Of a DNA stretch of 64,000 nt, positions 52,941 through 62,692 are shown in pieces (the stretch's first letter is position 1; every line of letters starts with the position of its first letter). The DNA is taken from assembly GCA_947462535.1 (NCBI GenBank), contig CANHPN010000001.1, positions 1 through 64,000 of the forward strand, read 5' to 3'. Below the pieces are notes generated by a model. It did not search any database. It worked only from the letters and a program-made list of their open reading frames with translations, and had not been told where the DNA came from. The DNA is from Akkermansiaceae bacterium (GTDB lineage Bacteria; Verrucomicrobiota; Verrucomicrobiia; Verrucomicrobiales; Akkermansiaceae). The translations under genes and the position numbers were made by a program.

Positions 52941-53873
52941 ATGACAAAGCTGCAAGAACCAAAATATGTGTATATGGGCGGTGGTCTTCGCTCATGGGAT
53001 GAGGCGACCCTCCACATTGGCTGCGAAGCAGTCACGCGAAGCTTGAATGTCTTCGAGGGCCTCAAGGGCTATTGGCAAGCAGCCGGACCGTTCGGAATTG
53101 TGCAGCTTCGCTACCATTATGAGCGACTCCGGCGCTCCGCCCGGTTGCTTCATATCCCTTTTGATACCACTTTTTATGAGTATCAGGGAGCGCTCGCCCT
53201 ACTCGTCGAAGCGCTGCTCGAGCCGGATCGAGATATGTGGTTTCGCACGACTCTCTACGCCGTTGAGGGACACTGGGGAGAAGACACAGTCGCCGATCTG
53301 GTAATTACCGGGTACCATCAGGAGATGCGGGCTCCCGATCCCATCGCCCTTGGCGTGAGCACCTGGCGGCGGAGCCCCGACACATCTCTTCCGGCACGCA
53401 TCAAGGCAGGGAGCAACTATCAGGTTGCGCGGCTGGCTCGCATGGAAGGCCGGGTTCTCGGGTGTCAGGATATGGTTCTCCTCAACCATTCCGGTCGCGT
53501 CGCCGAGGCTACCGGATCATGTATTGTGATGGTTCGCGAGGGAGTCATTTACACTCCACCCGCGACAGAGGGAGCCCTTGAAAGTATTACGTTGGATATT
53601 GTCGAGGCTCTGGCCAAGTCGATGGATATTCCCTTCGCCCGGCGCCCCATTGACCGAACCGAGCTTTTGGTGGCCGACGAGATCGCCCTCTGTGGCACTC
53701 TCGCCGAGTTGATCCTTGTCACGTCGATCGAAGGGCTGCCGCTCAACGGCGAGGCACCGTTATTGCGCGCTCTTCAAGCACGATACTTCCGCGCTGTCCG
53801 CAACATCGAGCCCCATCCGTTCGTCGAGCTATCAGTCCTAAACTCCAGGAAAGCGGCCGGCCCGGGAGCGTGA
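52941..53873 (+). CDS. Class IV aminotransferase (branched-chain type)
   Basis: A 310-residue PLP class IV enzyme: RSLNVFEGLKGYWQAAGPFG near 33-52 (like SVFEGIRAY), YHYERLRRSARLL, the Schiff-base segment ARIKAGSNYQVARLARMEGR (Lys), VAEATGSCIVMVREGVIYTP (like EGTGxNIF) and ITLDIVEALAK. Members transaminate branched-chain amino acids or D-amino acids, or act as lyases. Inside an EPS locus it may make an amino acid or keto acid that the next gene, an Eis-like acetyltransferase, attaches or modifies. That is a context inference. Confidence 0.85.
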   Translation: MTKLQEPKYVYMGGGLRSWDEATLHIGCEAVTRSLNVFEGLKGYWQAAGPFGIVQLRYHYERLRRSARLLHIPFDTTFYEYQGALALLVEALLEPDRDMWFRTTLYAVEGHWGEDTVADLVITGYHQEMRAPDPIALGVSTWRRSPDTSLPARIKAGSNYQVARLARMEGRVLGCQDMVLLNHSGRVAEATGSCIVMVREGVIYTPPATEGALESITLDIVEALAKSMDIPFARRPIDRTELLVADEIALCGTLAELILVTSIEGLPLNGEAPLLRALQARYFRAVRNIEPHPFVELSVLNSRKAAGPGA

Positions 53874-53927
53874 CGGTGCGATGTTGTCTGAAAAGCCCGA
53901 TGGAACGAACCCACAGCGGAACCGGCC

Positions 53928-55265
53928 ATGCCAACTCATTCTATTCCTAGCCAGATGCTGGTTAGTTGCGGCGATAACCTCGCTCTTCGGCTTGCAGGTC
54001 CAGATGACTTGGCGGCGTTGATCGACTTCAACACCCGGATTTTCGACGAGCGGATCACCGATTGGGCCGCTGATTTGGCAGGCGGCCGGCATCCGACGGT
54101 CCAAACGTGTGATTTCACCGTGGTGGAGGATCTCCGGGACAAGAAAATCGTCTCCTCGGTGTGCCTCATTTCGCAAACCTGGCAGTATGACGGCATTCCG
54201 TTTCAGGTTGGGCGTCCTGAACTCGTGGCCACCGACCCGGATTACCGGCGACGGGGATTGGTGCGAAAGCAGTTTGAAGCCATCCATGCCCGCAGTGCGG
54301 CCAAGGGCGAACTGTTGCAGGTGATCACGGGCGTTGACTGGTTTTACCGCCAGTTTGGCTATGAAATGGGAGTCAAACTATGGGGCAGCCGATGCGTGAA
54401 CGGAATGGATGTTCCAAAATTGAAGGAAGGCGAAACCGAAGTGTATCACTTGCGACCAGCGACCTCCGGGGACCACGAATTCATTCGGGATGTTTACGAT
54501 CAGGCGGCTCGCGGCCAGTTGTTTGCGGCATTGCGTTCGCCCGAGGAATGGGATTACGAGTTCACCGGACGCTCCAAGGCAAATACCCGGCGTCGTGAGT
54601 GGCTGGTTCTAGCGGACAGCGAAGGGGAGCGCTTGGGTTATGTACAATACCTGGCCTGCCTTCCGTTACCGCACCTGCCGCTGTTTCGCATCTCTCAAGT
54701 CGAGCTCAAAGTGGGCGTGGGATATCTCAATGTGATGCCAAGCTTGTTGCGTGGACTGTGGGAGAAGGCCCAGGCCATGTATGCGAGCGGTGAGCTTCCA
54801 TGCAGGGAAATCCACGGATTGGAGTTGGCTTTGGAGCGGGATCATCCGTTGTACCGCGCCATCCCGAAGAACCTGGTCCGCGACCTCAAGCCGAGTCCTT
54901 GGTATATTCGCATTCCGGACATGATCGCCTTCTTGAGCAAGATCCGGCCCGCACTTGAAGGGCATCTTGTCGGCACGGTAGCGGAGGGATACAACGGCGA
55001 ATTGAAGCTGAATTTTTTCCGGTCCGGGATACAGTTGGTCTTCGATAGTGGCCGGATTTCGGCGATCGAGAAATGGCAGCCCGGCGAGGCGTGGCAAGGG
55101 GACGCGCGTTTTCCCGACGCCTCATTCTTGGAGTTGGTCTGCGGTTGGCGACGGTTCGAGGAGATGAGCGAGAGTTTCGCGGATTGCTGGGGAACCCACG
55201 AGGCGGCGGTGTTGCTGGACTGCCTGTTTCCTCCGTTCCACGGGAAGGTCTGGGTATTGGCTTAA
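53928..55265 (+). CDS. Eis-like GNAT acetyltransferase
   Basis: A 445-residue protein with an N-terminal GNAT domain: NLALRLAGPDDLAALIDFNT, ELVATDPDYRRRGLVRKQFE (acetyl-CoA R-R-x-G motif) and WFYRQFGYEMGVKLWGS. A second GNAT-like half (about 160-320; VYHLRPATSGDHEFIRDVYD) and a C-terminal SCP2-like region (about 340-445; YNGELKLNFFRSGIQLVFDS) give the Eis-type three-part layout. Eis acylates aminoglycosides and protein lysines. Here, 54 bp downstream of the class IV aminotransferase, an amino-group acylation in the glycan pathway is a possible role. Confidence 0.8.
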   Translation: MPTHSIPSQMLVSCGDNLALRLAGPDDLAALIDFNTRIFDERITDWAADLAGGRHPTVQTCDFTVVEDLRDKKIVSSVCLISQTWQYDGIPFQVGRPELVATDPDYRRRGLVRKQFEAIHARSAAKGELLQVITGVDWFYRQFGYEMGVKLWGSRCVNGMDVPKLKEGETEVYHLRPATSGDHEFIRDVYDQAARGQLFAALRSPEEWDYEFTGRSKANTRRREWLVLADSEGERLGYVQYLACLPLPHLPLFRISQVELKVGVGYLNVMPSLLRGLWEKAQAMYASGELPCREIHGLELALERDHPLYRAIPKNLVRDLKPSPWYIRIPDMIAFLSKIRPALEGHLVGTVAEGYNGELKLNFFRSGIQLVFDSGRISAIEKWQPGEAWQGDARFPDASFLELVCGWRRFEEMSESFADCWGTHEAAVLLDCLFPPFHGKVWVLA

Positions 55266-55382
55266 ACGGCCCTTTCGCGGAACGCTCGCTGACACGACCG
55301 GGTCCATTCCCACGGGGCATGGAATCCATCTTGCCTCTAGGGGTCAAACTCCCGGCAAATGTAAACACATAACATACGTCCT

Positions 55383-56174
55383 ATGAAAGTCGTCATACTC
55401 GCCGGTGGTTTCGGCACCCGCATCACAGAGGAAAGCGCGACGAAGCCGAAGCCGATGGTTGAAATCGGGGGACGCCCGATCCTGTGGCATATCATGAAGA
55501 TTTACAGCCACTACGGACTAACCGACTTTGTGATTTGCCTCGGATACAAGGGCTACATCATCAAGGAGTTTTTCGCCAACTACTTCCTTAACAATTCCGA
55601 TGTGCGCTTCGACCTCAAGACGAACAAGGTTGAATTTCTCAACAACGGGAGCGAGCCTTGGACGATCACGCTGGTTGACACGGGCGAGAAGAGCATGACC
55701 GGCGGCCGGTTACGCCGGATCAAGGACTACCTCGGCGACGAATCCTTTTGCATGACCTACGGCGACGGCGTCACAGACCTCGACATCCCGAAGGTGATTG
55801 AGTTTCACCGGGAACACAAAGGACTCGCGACGCTCGCGGCCATGCAGCCTCCCGGTCGCTACGGCGCGTTCACGCTTCAAAAGGGCCAGAAGCGGATTGA
55901 TAACTTCGCCGAAAAACCGCTGGGCGACGGTGCTTGGGTCAACGGCGGGTTTTTCGTACTCGAACCCAAGGTGATTGACTACATCGACGGCGACCTGGTC
56001 ACCTGGGAGCAGGAGCCGATGCAAAACCTCGCCCGCGACGGCAATCTTTTCGCTTTTCCACATTCCGGATTCTGGCACGCGATGGACAGTCTGCGTGACA
56101 AAATGGTGCTTGAGGAGATGTGGGCCAAGGGCAACGCCCCGTGGAAAATCTGGGACGATTCGAAAATCAGGTGA
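55383..56174 (+). CDS. rfbF: Glucose-1-phosphate cytidylyltransferase
   Basis: RfbF makes CDP-glucose from CTP and glucose-1-phosphate, the entry to CDP-3,6-dideoxyhexoses. The 263 residues are full length with MKVVILAGGFGTRITEESAT (nucleotide site), KPKPMVEIGGRPILWHIMKI, MTYGDGVTDLDIPKVIEFHR (metal Asp) and MQPPGRYGAFTLQKGQKRID. The next enzyme of the pathway, CDP-glucose 4,6-dehydratase (RfbG), does not follow; the next gene is a secreted giant instead. RfbG may lie past the right edge or elsewhere, or CDP-glucose may be used directly. Confidence 0.95.
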   Translation: MKVVILAGGFGTRITEESATKPKPMVEIGGRPILWHIMKIYSHYGLTDFVICLGYKGYIIKEFFANYFLNNSDVRFDLKTNKVEFLNNGSEPWTITLVDTGEKSMTGGRLRRIKDYLGDESFCMTYGDGVTDLDIPKVIEFHREHKGLATLAAMQPPGRYGAFTLQKGQKRIDNFAEKPLGDGAWVNGGFFVLEPKVIDYIDGDLVTWEQEPMQNLARDGNLFAFPHSGFWHAMDSLRDKMVLEEMWAKGNAPWKIWDDSKIR

Positions 56175-56232
56175 GAGTCCCGTTGACAGGACCGGCCTAT
56201 CCAAACTGAGCGGAGCCGTTTTCGCATGACAT

Positions 56233-56238
56233 TATAAT
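56233..56238 (+). promoter_or_regulatory. Possible -10 element before the giant secreted protein
   Basis: A perfect TATAAT sits 103 bp before the ATG at 56341, in the 166-bp gap after rfbF. No good -35 is visible about 17 bp upstream, so this is weak. It would give the 2103-residue gene its own promoter. Confidence 0.3.
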
Positions 56239-56340
56239 AATCTCGCAGTGATTGGCGGCGGCAGCGGCCTGCTCTCCACGGAGATTTCATACGCTTGCGT
56301 GCCGCGTCTACTTTAAAATCAAACCTAGGAATCTAATATC

Positions 56341-59300
56341 ATGGTTCAGTCACGACTAACGAATATGTTTAAAGTTTTACTCGTTGTCACGGGTCTCGTC
56401 ACGGCGCTCGTGTGCTGGGGAATTTCGGGTAGAGTCATTGGCTCCATCGCCTCCGAGAATGCCCTGACCGGAAACTTGCCGAGCGAATGGGACGTCAATG
56501 GAATCGGAGATCCGAGCATCCAGGGCTTTGCCACTGACTTCAGCGTGAACTGCGGCCAGACGGTGCAGTTCAAGATCAATACCACTGCTACTGCTTACTG
56601 GATTGACATCTATCGGCTCGGGTATTACGGCGGCCGCGGGGCGCGCAAGGTGGCTACGATCAATCCGTCGGCCAGCCTGCCTCAGAACCAGCCGGCATTC
56701 GTCAGTGACGCGGCGACGGGCCTGGTCGATTGCGGCAACTGGGCGGTTTCCGCCAGTTGGGCGGTGCCGTCCACCGCCACTTCGGGAGTTTACATCGCAC
56801 GGCCGGTCCGCACCGACACCGGCGGCGCGAGCCACATTGTGTTCATCGTGCGCGACGATGCGGGACAATCCGATTTCCTGTTCCAAACTGCCGACACGAC
56901 CTGGCAGGCTTACAACAACTACGGCGGCATTAACCTGTATCGCTACCGCACGACTCCACCGTACCGGGCTTACAAGGTCAGCTATAACCGTCCGTTCAAC
57001 AATCGTGGCGCGACTCAATTCGCCGAACGGGAGAGCTTTTTGTTCAACTCCGAGTATCCGATGATTCGCTGGATGGAGGCTAACGGCTACAACGTCAGTT
57101 ATGCCTCCGGAATAGACACGGATCGCCTCGGATCGGCGGCGTTGCTCTCCCACAAGGTCTTTCTTTCCGTCGGTCATGACGAATATTGGTCCGGTCAGCA
57201 GCGTGCGAACGTGGAGGTTGCCCGCGCCAGTGGGGTACATCTGGGCTTTTTCAGCGCTAACGAGATGTTTTGGAAAACGCGCTGGGAAAACAGCATCGCC
57301 GGCACTAGCACGGCCTACCGGACCTTGGTTTGCTATAAGGAGACCCGGGCGAATGCCAAAATCGATCCATCCACCGAGTGGACAGGCACCTGGCGGGATC
57401 CGCGCTTCAGTCCGCCGTCTGACGGTGGCCGGCCTGAAAACGCGGTGACGGGCCAATTCTGGGTGGTGGACGCATTTCGCAATGATCCGATCGATATCTC
57501 CTCCAGCGAGGGCAAGATGCGGTTTTGGCGTAACACGTCGATTGCCGCGCTTGCTGCCGGCCAGAGCGCCCAGTTGCCGGTCGGCGTGCTGGGCTTCGAG
57601 TGGAATGAGGTTAGAGACAATGGATTCCTGCCGCCCGGGTTGGGTCGCATGTCCACGACGACCTTTGCGGTGGACGGCTACATGCAGGACTATGGATCGA
57701 CAGTTGCCCCAGGCATTGCCACTCACAGTCTGACGCTCTATCGGCATGGCAGCGGGGCGTTGGTCTTCGGCGCGGGCACCATCCAGTGGCCGTGGGGGCT
57801 GGACGCGACCCACGATTTTGCGGGGACGCCTACGGATGTCCGGATGCAACAGGCGACGGTGAACCTGTTCGCGGACATGGGAGTTCAGCCGGCGACTTTG
57901 CAAGTGGGCTTGCTTGCCGCGACCGCGTCCACCGACACCATCGCCCCCACGTCGGTGATTCAGATGTCGCCTGCCGCGACGCTCCCTGCGGGCTATCCGG
58001 CGACGATCTTTGGGACTGCCACCGATAGTGGCGGAGGAGTGCCGGCAGGCGTGGAGTTTTCGTACGACGGAGGCGTGACCTGGCATTTGGCAACCGGTTC
58101 GTCGAACTGGAGCGGCACGTGGACGCCATACGAACCAGGCGTAGTCACCTTAAAAAGCCGCGCGGTGGACGACAGTGGCATGATTGAGAATCCAGGCCCC
58201 GGTATCAACGCCACGGTCGTTGGGGGCTTGATCAACGGCAGTTTCGAATCCGATTTCACGGGTTGGACGGCAACCGGAAATGTTGTCACCGGGCCCGCGA
58301 ATGGCGTGGCGTCCGATGGGAGTAAAATCGTCGCATTCAACGGTAGCGATCTGGTCCCCGACGGGGTGATTTCCCAGACTTTTGCCACAACAGCCGGACA
58401 GACCTACACGCTTACTTTTGATCAGGGGGTTTTAGCCTACAACAGGAACTCGCAAACCCTGCAGGTGACGGTCACCGGCAGCGGCAGCGGCAGCCTGCTT
58501 TCGCAATCCGTGACGATCAACGGCCTGGGTGGCGGAGCTATCAGTTGGGTGCCACGGAGTTTCACCTTCGTGGCTAACAACGACTCGTCCACCCTGACCT
58601 TGCGCGACCAATCCGCGACGACCCGCAGTCTCGACATGCTCCTCGACAAGGTGCGGGTGATCGCGGCCACACTGACTCAAGCCGCCACACCGACCTTCAA
58701 TCCAGCAGGTGGAAATTACAGCGCCGCGCAGTCGGTGACGCTTTCGAGCACGAGCCCCGGAGCCGCTATCTATTACACTACTAACGGCAGCACGCCGACC
58801 ACGTTATCGACGTTCTACACCACGCCGGTCACCGTCGCGGCCACGACCACGATCAAGGCAATCGCCGTCATGCCAGGGTTACTCAACAGTGCGGTGGCCA
58901 GCGCCACTTACACGATTCAATCGGCTCTCCCCGAGGCCCCCGGCAACCTGACGGCGACGGCGGCCTCGGCGAACCGAATCGATCTCGTTTGGACGGACAA
59001 TTCTAACAACGAAACGGAATTCAAGATCGAACGGAAATCCGGTGCTGGTGGCACCTACGCGCAAATCGCCACGGTTGGTGCCAATGAGGCCAGTTATGCC
59101 AACACCGGCCTGACTGCGGGCGCGACCTATTTCTACCGGGTGCGTGCGACCAACGCCATCGCGGATTCCGCCTATTCGCCCGAGGCCAGCGCCACAACTG
59201 CCGCCGCGCCCGCGCTGTTGACCAATGGCAGCTTTGAATCCAACTTCACCGGATGGACCGTGACCGGGAACGCGTTCATCGAAACGACGCCCAACTATAC

Positions 59301-62300
59301 GCCGACCGACGGGGTGAAACTGGCCACATTCAATGGGACCAGCACCAGTGACGTGCCACCCACCGGAGTGCTCTCACAAACCATCACGACGGCACCCGGA
59401 ACGACCTACACGCTGGCGTTTGACATGGGCGTGATTGGCGCGGCCGTTATGCAGCAAAAACTCCGGGTCACGGTTGATGGAACAGGTAATCTCCTGACAC
59501 AAGATGTCGCGAAGACCAGCAACGGAACTTTCACCTCCCAATGGACTGCGAATAGCTCCACCTTCGTGGCCAACAGCACGACGTCAACCCTGACCTTCCG
59601 CGACATCTCCACGGTCACCGACGGCATCGATGCCTTACTCGACAACGTGCGGGTGACCGGACCATCTAGTGGCCAGCCGGTAGTGGCGAATGATTCCGCC
59701 ACCATTCATTCCAGCCAGAAAGTTCGGCTCGCGGTGCTCGCTAACGATTCCGGCGCGATCGATCCGAACACGGTGGAGATCGTTTCCCCGCCAACGACCG
59801 GCACCGCCACGGTAGAATCTTCCGGTGAAATCCTCTACACCCATCCAGGGACAAGCATGGAGCCGGTGAGCTTCACCTACCGGGTTTCGGGCACCGGCGG
59901 GCCATCGGCGGTCGCCACGGTCAGTATCACGATTTCCGACGCGCTGCGCATTTCTAACAACACTTTCAACATGCCTGCCGAGCCGCCACCGACGGCGGTG
60001 CAGGTGGTGCAGGCCTACCCGGGCGTGACTTTCACGAACCCGATCTGCTTCGTCAGCCCGCCGGGCGACACGAAACGCCTCTTCGTCTGCGAACTCGGCG
60101 GCAAGATCAAGGTCATCCCCGATGTGACGGCGGCTAACCCGACATCCTCGCTGCTGCTCGACCTGGCCCAAGTCATCACGACACCACCCCGGATTCCGGC
60201 CGAGACCTGGGTTCCGGGTTCCGATGGCGAGGCGGGTCTGCTAGGCCTCGCGTTCCATCCGGACTATGCGACGAACGGTTACTTCTACGTGGCCTATATG
60301 GTCGTGAAAGCCACGGACTCCTCCGTTTGGTATCACAGGCTCTCGCGCTTCACCGTGCCCGCCGCGCAGATCGGTCAGCCAACTCCGGTGGCGGATTCTT
60401 CTTCGGAAAGGATCCTTATCGAGCAACGAGACCGCGATTTCGGCCTCAACGGCGGGGACCTGCATTTCGGCGCGGACGGCTATCTATACTGGCCGATCGG
60501 GGACGAAGGTTATACTGATGGATTGACCAACGATTCGCAGCGCATTGACCTGAATTTCTTCGGTGCGATGCTGCGGATCGATGTGGATAAGAAGCCCGGA
60601 AACCTGGAGCCAAACGCCCACCCGAATCCCGCCGCAGCGGGGCTGGGACTCAGCTCGGTAAACGCCATTCCGCGCGATGAAATCCCGGTCGGCTCGGGAC
60701 AATTCTTCGCCCGCTACAGCATTCCGATCGACAACCCGTTCGTCTCTACCAGCCAGGGCGGCACTTGGAACGGCACCTTCAATGGCAGTGCGGTCACCTC
60801 TGCGGACCGGCCGTATGTCCGCTCGGAATTCTGGGCGGTCGGGCTGCGCAGCCCGTGGCGCTTTTCCATCGATGCACCGACGGGGGACATCTGGCTCGGC
60901 GATGTTGGGCTGCACACTTATGAGGAGCTGGACATCATCACCAAAGCTGGGAACTACGGATGGGGGTTCCGGGAGGGAGCCCATGCCAGACCGTTTACTC
61001 CACCATCGGGCTTCACCTCGACCGATCCGCTTTACGAATACGCCCACAACGACCAGCCCGGTGATTCGACCTTCAAGGGCAACTCGATCATCGGCGGAGT
61101 GGTCTATCGCGGCAGCCGGTTTGCCAGCCTCACGGGCGCTTACATTTTCGGCGACCATATCTCCGGGCACATCTGGGCGCTGACGCGTCCTGGTGGAGTG
61201 ACCACCGTGCAGCGGATCGCCGGGCAAGCCGGGGTGGCCAATTTTGGTGTGGATCCGTCCAATGGCGATGTCCTGCTTTCCGACTACTTTGGCGGACGCA
61301 TCATGCGGATTGTGACGACGACACCGACCACCGATTTTCCGACCACGCTCAGCGCGACCGGGCTTTTCGCTGACCTCACCGACCTTTCTCCCGCGCCGGG
61401 GCTATTGCCCTACACGCCGAATCTTGCGTTCTGGAGCGACTACGCGGTCAAACGCCGCTGGTTTTCCATCCCAGACGCGATCAGCAAAATGACGTGGTCC
61501 CGCGACGCTTCGTGGACGTTCCCGACCGGCCAGATCTGGGTGAAACATTTCGATCTGGAAAGCGAGCGCGGTAATCCGGCATCGCCCAAGAAACGGATAG
61601 AAACCCGCGTGCTCGTGAAAAATGCCAGCGGCGGTTACGGCGTGAGCTATCGCTGGAACGAAGCAGGCACCGAGGCCACGCTTGTGGAAGACGGCGGCGA
61701 GGATGTCGCCGTCAATATCACCGTCGGCGGTACGCCATACACCCAACAGTGGAACATCCCCAGCCGCTCGCAATGCATTGGCTGCCACTCGCCGCAGGCC
61801 GGGCACGCGTTGTCGTTCAACACCCGTCAGCTCAATTTAACAAACACGATCAACGGCTTCACCGGCAACCAGATCGATCTGTTGCACAACCACGGCTATT
61901 TCTCAAACATTCCGGAATCCTCCAACCTCCTGCCGCGGCATCTGCGTCCGGATGAACCCCAATACCCACTCGAAGCCCGGGTGCGTTCTTATCTGGCAGT
62001 GAACTGCTCCTACTGCCACGCCGGCGCTGCGGGCACCGCTCCCCCGGCCTGGGATGGCCGTCACGAACTGACGCTGGATCAAACCGGCCTCATCAACGGC
62101 GCCACCAACCAAGCCGGCGACCCGTTCCGACTCATCGTCCCCGGTGACACCACACACTCGGTGGCGCTGCAACGGATGGCAGGCACAGGCGGCTTCACCC
62201 GGATGCCGCCGCTGGGGAGCCATGAAATCGATCCTGTGAACATCCAGTTGGTCACGGATTGGATCAACCAATCGCTGCCCGGTCGCGTCACCTACGACCA

Positions 62301-62652
62301 GTGGAGATTGGAGACGTTCGCTTCCGCAAGCTCCCCGGAAGGAGAGCCGGGCGAGGATCCGGACAGTGACGGCTTTTCCAACCACGCTGAATTCCTCGCT
62401 GGCACGCTCGCATGGAACGGCAGCAGTTTCCTGATTCCGGGTGTGAGCTTGTCGGACTCGAACGTGTTCCTCAATTTCACCATTCCCGCGAACCGTTCCG
62501 TGCAAGTCGAGTCATCGGGAAACCTTGCCGACTGGTCGTTGTGGGATATTCCCGCGAACAACGGCATAGCGCTGCCCGGCGGCAACACCACCTTCAGCGG
62601 CCCCGGCACCTATTCTAACCAATTCTACCGTCTCCTAATCCGGGAGCGCTGA
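56341..62652 (+). CDS. 2103-residue secreted fusion: dimethylformamidase-like, lectin-like, PQQ sugar dehydrogenase-like, di-heme cytochrome
   Basis: A giant exported protein with an N-terminal signal/anchor (residues about 8-30). Modules by position: about 40-520 resembles the N,N-dimethylformamidase beta subunit (VGHDEYWSGQQRANVEVARA); about 630-777 and 960-1110 are two similar lectin-like modules (NGSFESxFTGWT opening); about 780-860 chitobiase C-terminal-like; about 864-957 FN3; about 1113-1200 Ig-like; about 1220-1660 glucose/sorbosone dehydrogenase-type propeller (GEAGLLGLAFHPDYATNGYF); about 1664-1985 SO_2930-type cytochrome with heme sites C1812-I-G-C-H and C1889-S-Y-C-H; then an Asp-rich tail. 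This could oxidise a sugar and pass electrons to its own hemes. The role is inferred. Confidence 0.85.
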   Translation: MVQSRLTNMFKVLLVVTGLVTALVCWGISGRVIGSIASENALTGNLPSEWDVNGIGDPSIQGFATDFSVNCGQTVQFKINTTATAYWIDIYRLGYYGGRGARKVATINPSASLPQNQPAFVSDAATGLVDCGNWAVSASWAVPSTATSGVYIARPVRTDTGGASHIVFIVRDDAGQSDFLFQTADTTWQAYNNYGGINLYRYRTTPPYRAYKVSYNRPFNNRGATQFAERESFLFNSEYPMIRWMEANGYNVSYASGIDTDRLGSAALLSHKVFLSVGHDEYWSGQQRANVEVARASGVHLGFFSANEMFWKTRWENSIAGTSTAYRTLVCYKETRANAKIDPSTEWTGTWRDPRFSPPSDGGRPENAVTGQFWVVDAFRNDPIDISSSEGKMRFWRNTSIAALAAGQSAQLPVGVLGFEWNEVRDNGFLPPGLGRMSTTTFAVDGYMQDYGSTVAPGIATHSLTLYRHGSGALVFGAGTIQWPWGLDATHDFAGTPTDVRMQQATVNLFADMGVQPATLQVGLLAATASTDTIAPTSVIQMSPAATLPAGYPATIFGTATDSGGGVPAGVEFSYDGGVTWHLATGSSNWSGTWTPYEPGVVTLKSRAVDDSGMIENPGPGINATVVGGLINGSFESDFTGWTATGNVVTGPANGVASDGSKIVAFNGSDLVPDGVISQTFATTAGQTYTLTFDQGVLAYNRNSQTLQVTVTGSGSGSLLSQSVTINGLGGGAISWVPRSFTFVANNDSSTLTLRDQSATTRSLDMLLDKVRVIAATLTQAATPTFNPAGGNYSAAQSVTLSSTSPGAAIYYTTNGSTPTTLSTFYTTPVTVAATTTIKAIAVMPGLLNSAVASATYTIQSALPEAPGNLTATAASANRIDLVWTDNSNNETEFKIERKSGAGGTYAQIATVGANEASYANTGLTAGATYFYRVRATNAIADSAYSPEASATTAAAPALLTNGSFESNFTGWTVTGNAFIETTPNYTPTDGVKLATFNGTSTSDVPPTGVLSQTITTAPGTTYTLAFDMGVIGAAVMQQKLRVTVDGTGNLLTQDVAKTSNGTFTSQWTANSSTFVANSTTSTLTFRDISTVTDGIDALLDNVRVTGPSSGQPVVANDSATIHSSQKVRLAVLANDSGAIDPNTVEIVSPPTTGTATVESSGEILYTHPGTSMEPVSFTYRVSGTGGPSAVATVSITISDALRISNNTFNMPAEPPPTAVQVVQAYPGVTFTNPICFVSPPGDTKRLFVCELGGKIKVIPDVTAANPTSSLLLDLAQVITTPPRIPAETWVPGSDGEAGLLGLAFHPDYATNGYFYVAYMVVKATDSSVWYHRLSRFTVPAAQIGQPTPVADSSSERILIEQRDRDFGLNGGDLHFGADGYLYWPIGDEGYTDGLTNDSQRIDLNFFGAMLRIDVDKKPGNLEPNAHPNPAAAGLGLSSVNAIPRDEIPVGSGQFFARYSIPIDNPFVSTSQGGTWNGTFNGSAVTSADRPYVRSEFWAVGLRSPWRFSIDAPTGDIWLGDVGLHTYEELDIITKAGNYGWGFREGAHARPFTPPSGFTSTDPLYEYAHNDQPGDSTFKGNSIIGGVVYRGSRFASLTGAYIFGDHISGHIWALTRPGGVTTVQRIAGQAGVANFGVDPSNGDVLLSDYFGGRIMRIVTTTPTTDFPTTLSATGLFADLTDLSPAPGLLPYTPNLAFWSDYAVKRRWFSIPDAISKMTWSRDASWTFPTGQIWVKHFDLESERGNPASPKKRIETRVLVKNASGGYGVSYRWNEAGTEATLVEDGGEDVAVNITVGGTPYTQQWNIPSRSQCIGCHSPQAGHALSFNTRQLNLTNTINGFTGNQIDLLHNHGYFSNIPESSNLLPRHLRPDEPQYPLEARVRSYLAVNCSYCHAGAAGTAPPAWDGRHELTLDQTGLINGATNQAGDPFRLIVPGDTTHSVALQRMAGTGGFTRMPPLGSHEIDPVNIQLVTDWINQSLPGRVTYDQWRLETFASASSPEGEPGEDPDSDGFSNHAEFLAGTLAWNGSSFLIPGVSLSDSNVFLNFTIPANRSVQVESSGNLADWSLWDIPANNGIALPGGNTTFSGPGTYSNQFYRLLIRER

Positions 62653-62692
62653 GAACAGGATCGTCGCAGGTCTAGCCAGTGCTTGAAATACG

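Noticed and set aside
56377-58086. 569-codon minus-strand open frame
   Set aside because: It lies fully inside the giant fusion gene on the opposite strand, is rich in Arg/His/Gly as expected for an antisense frame of GC-rich codons, and shows no domain.
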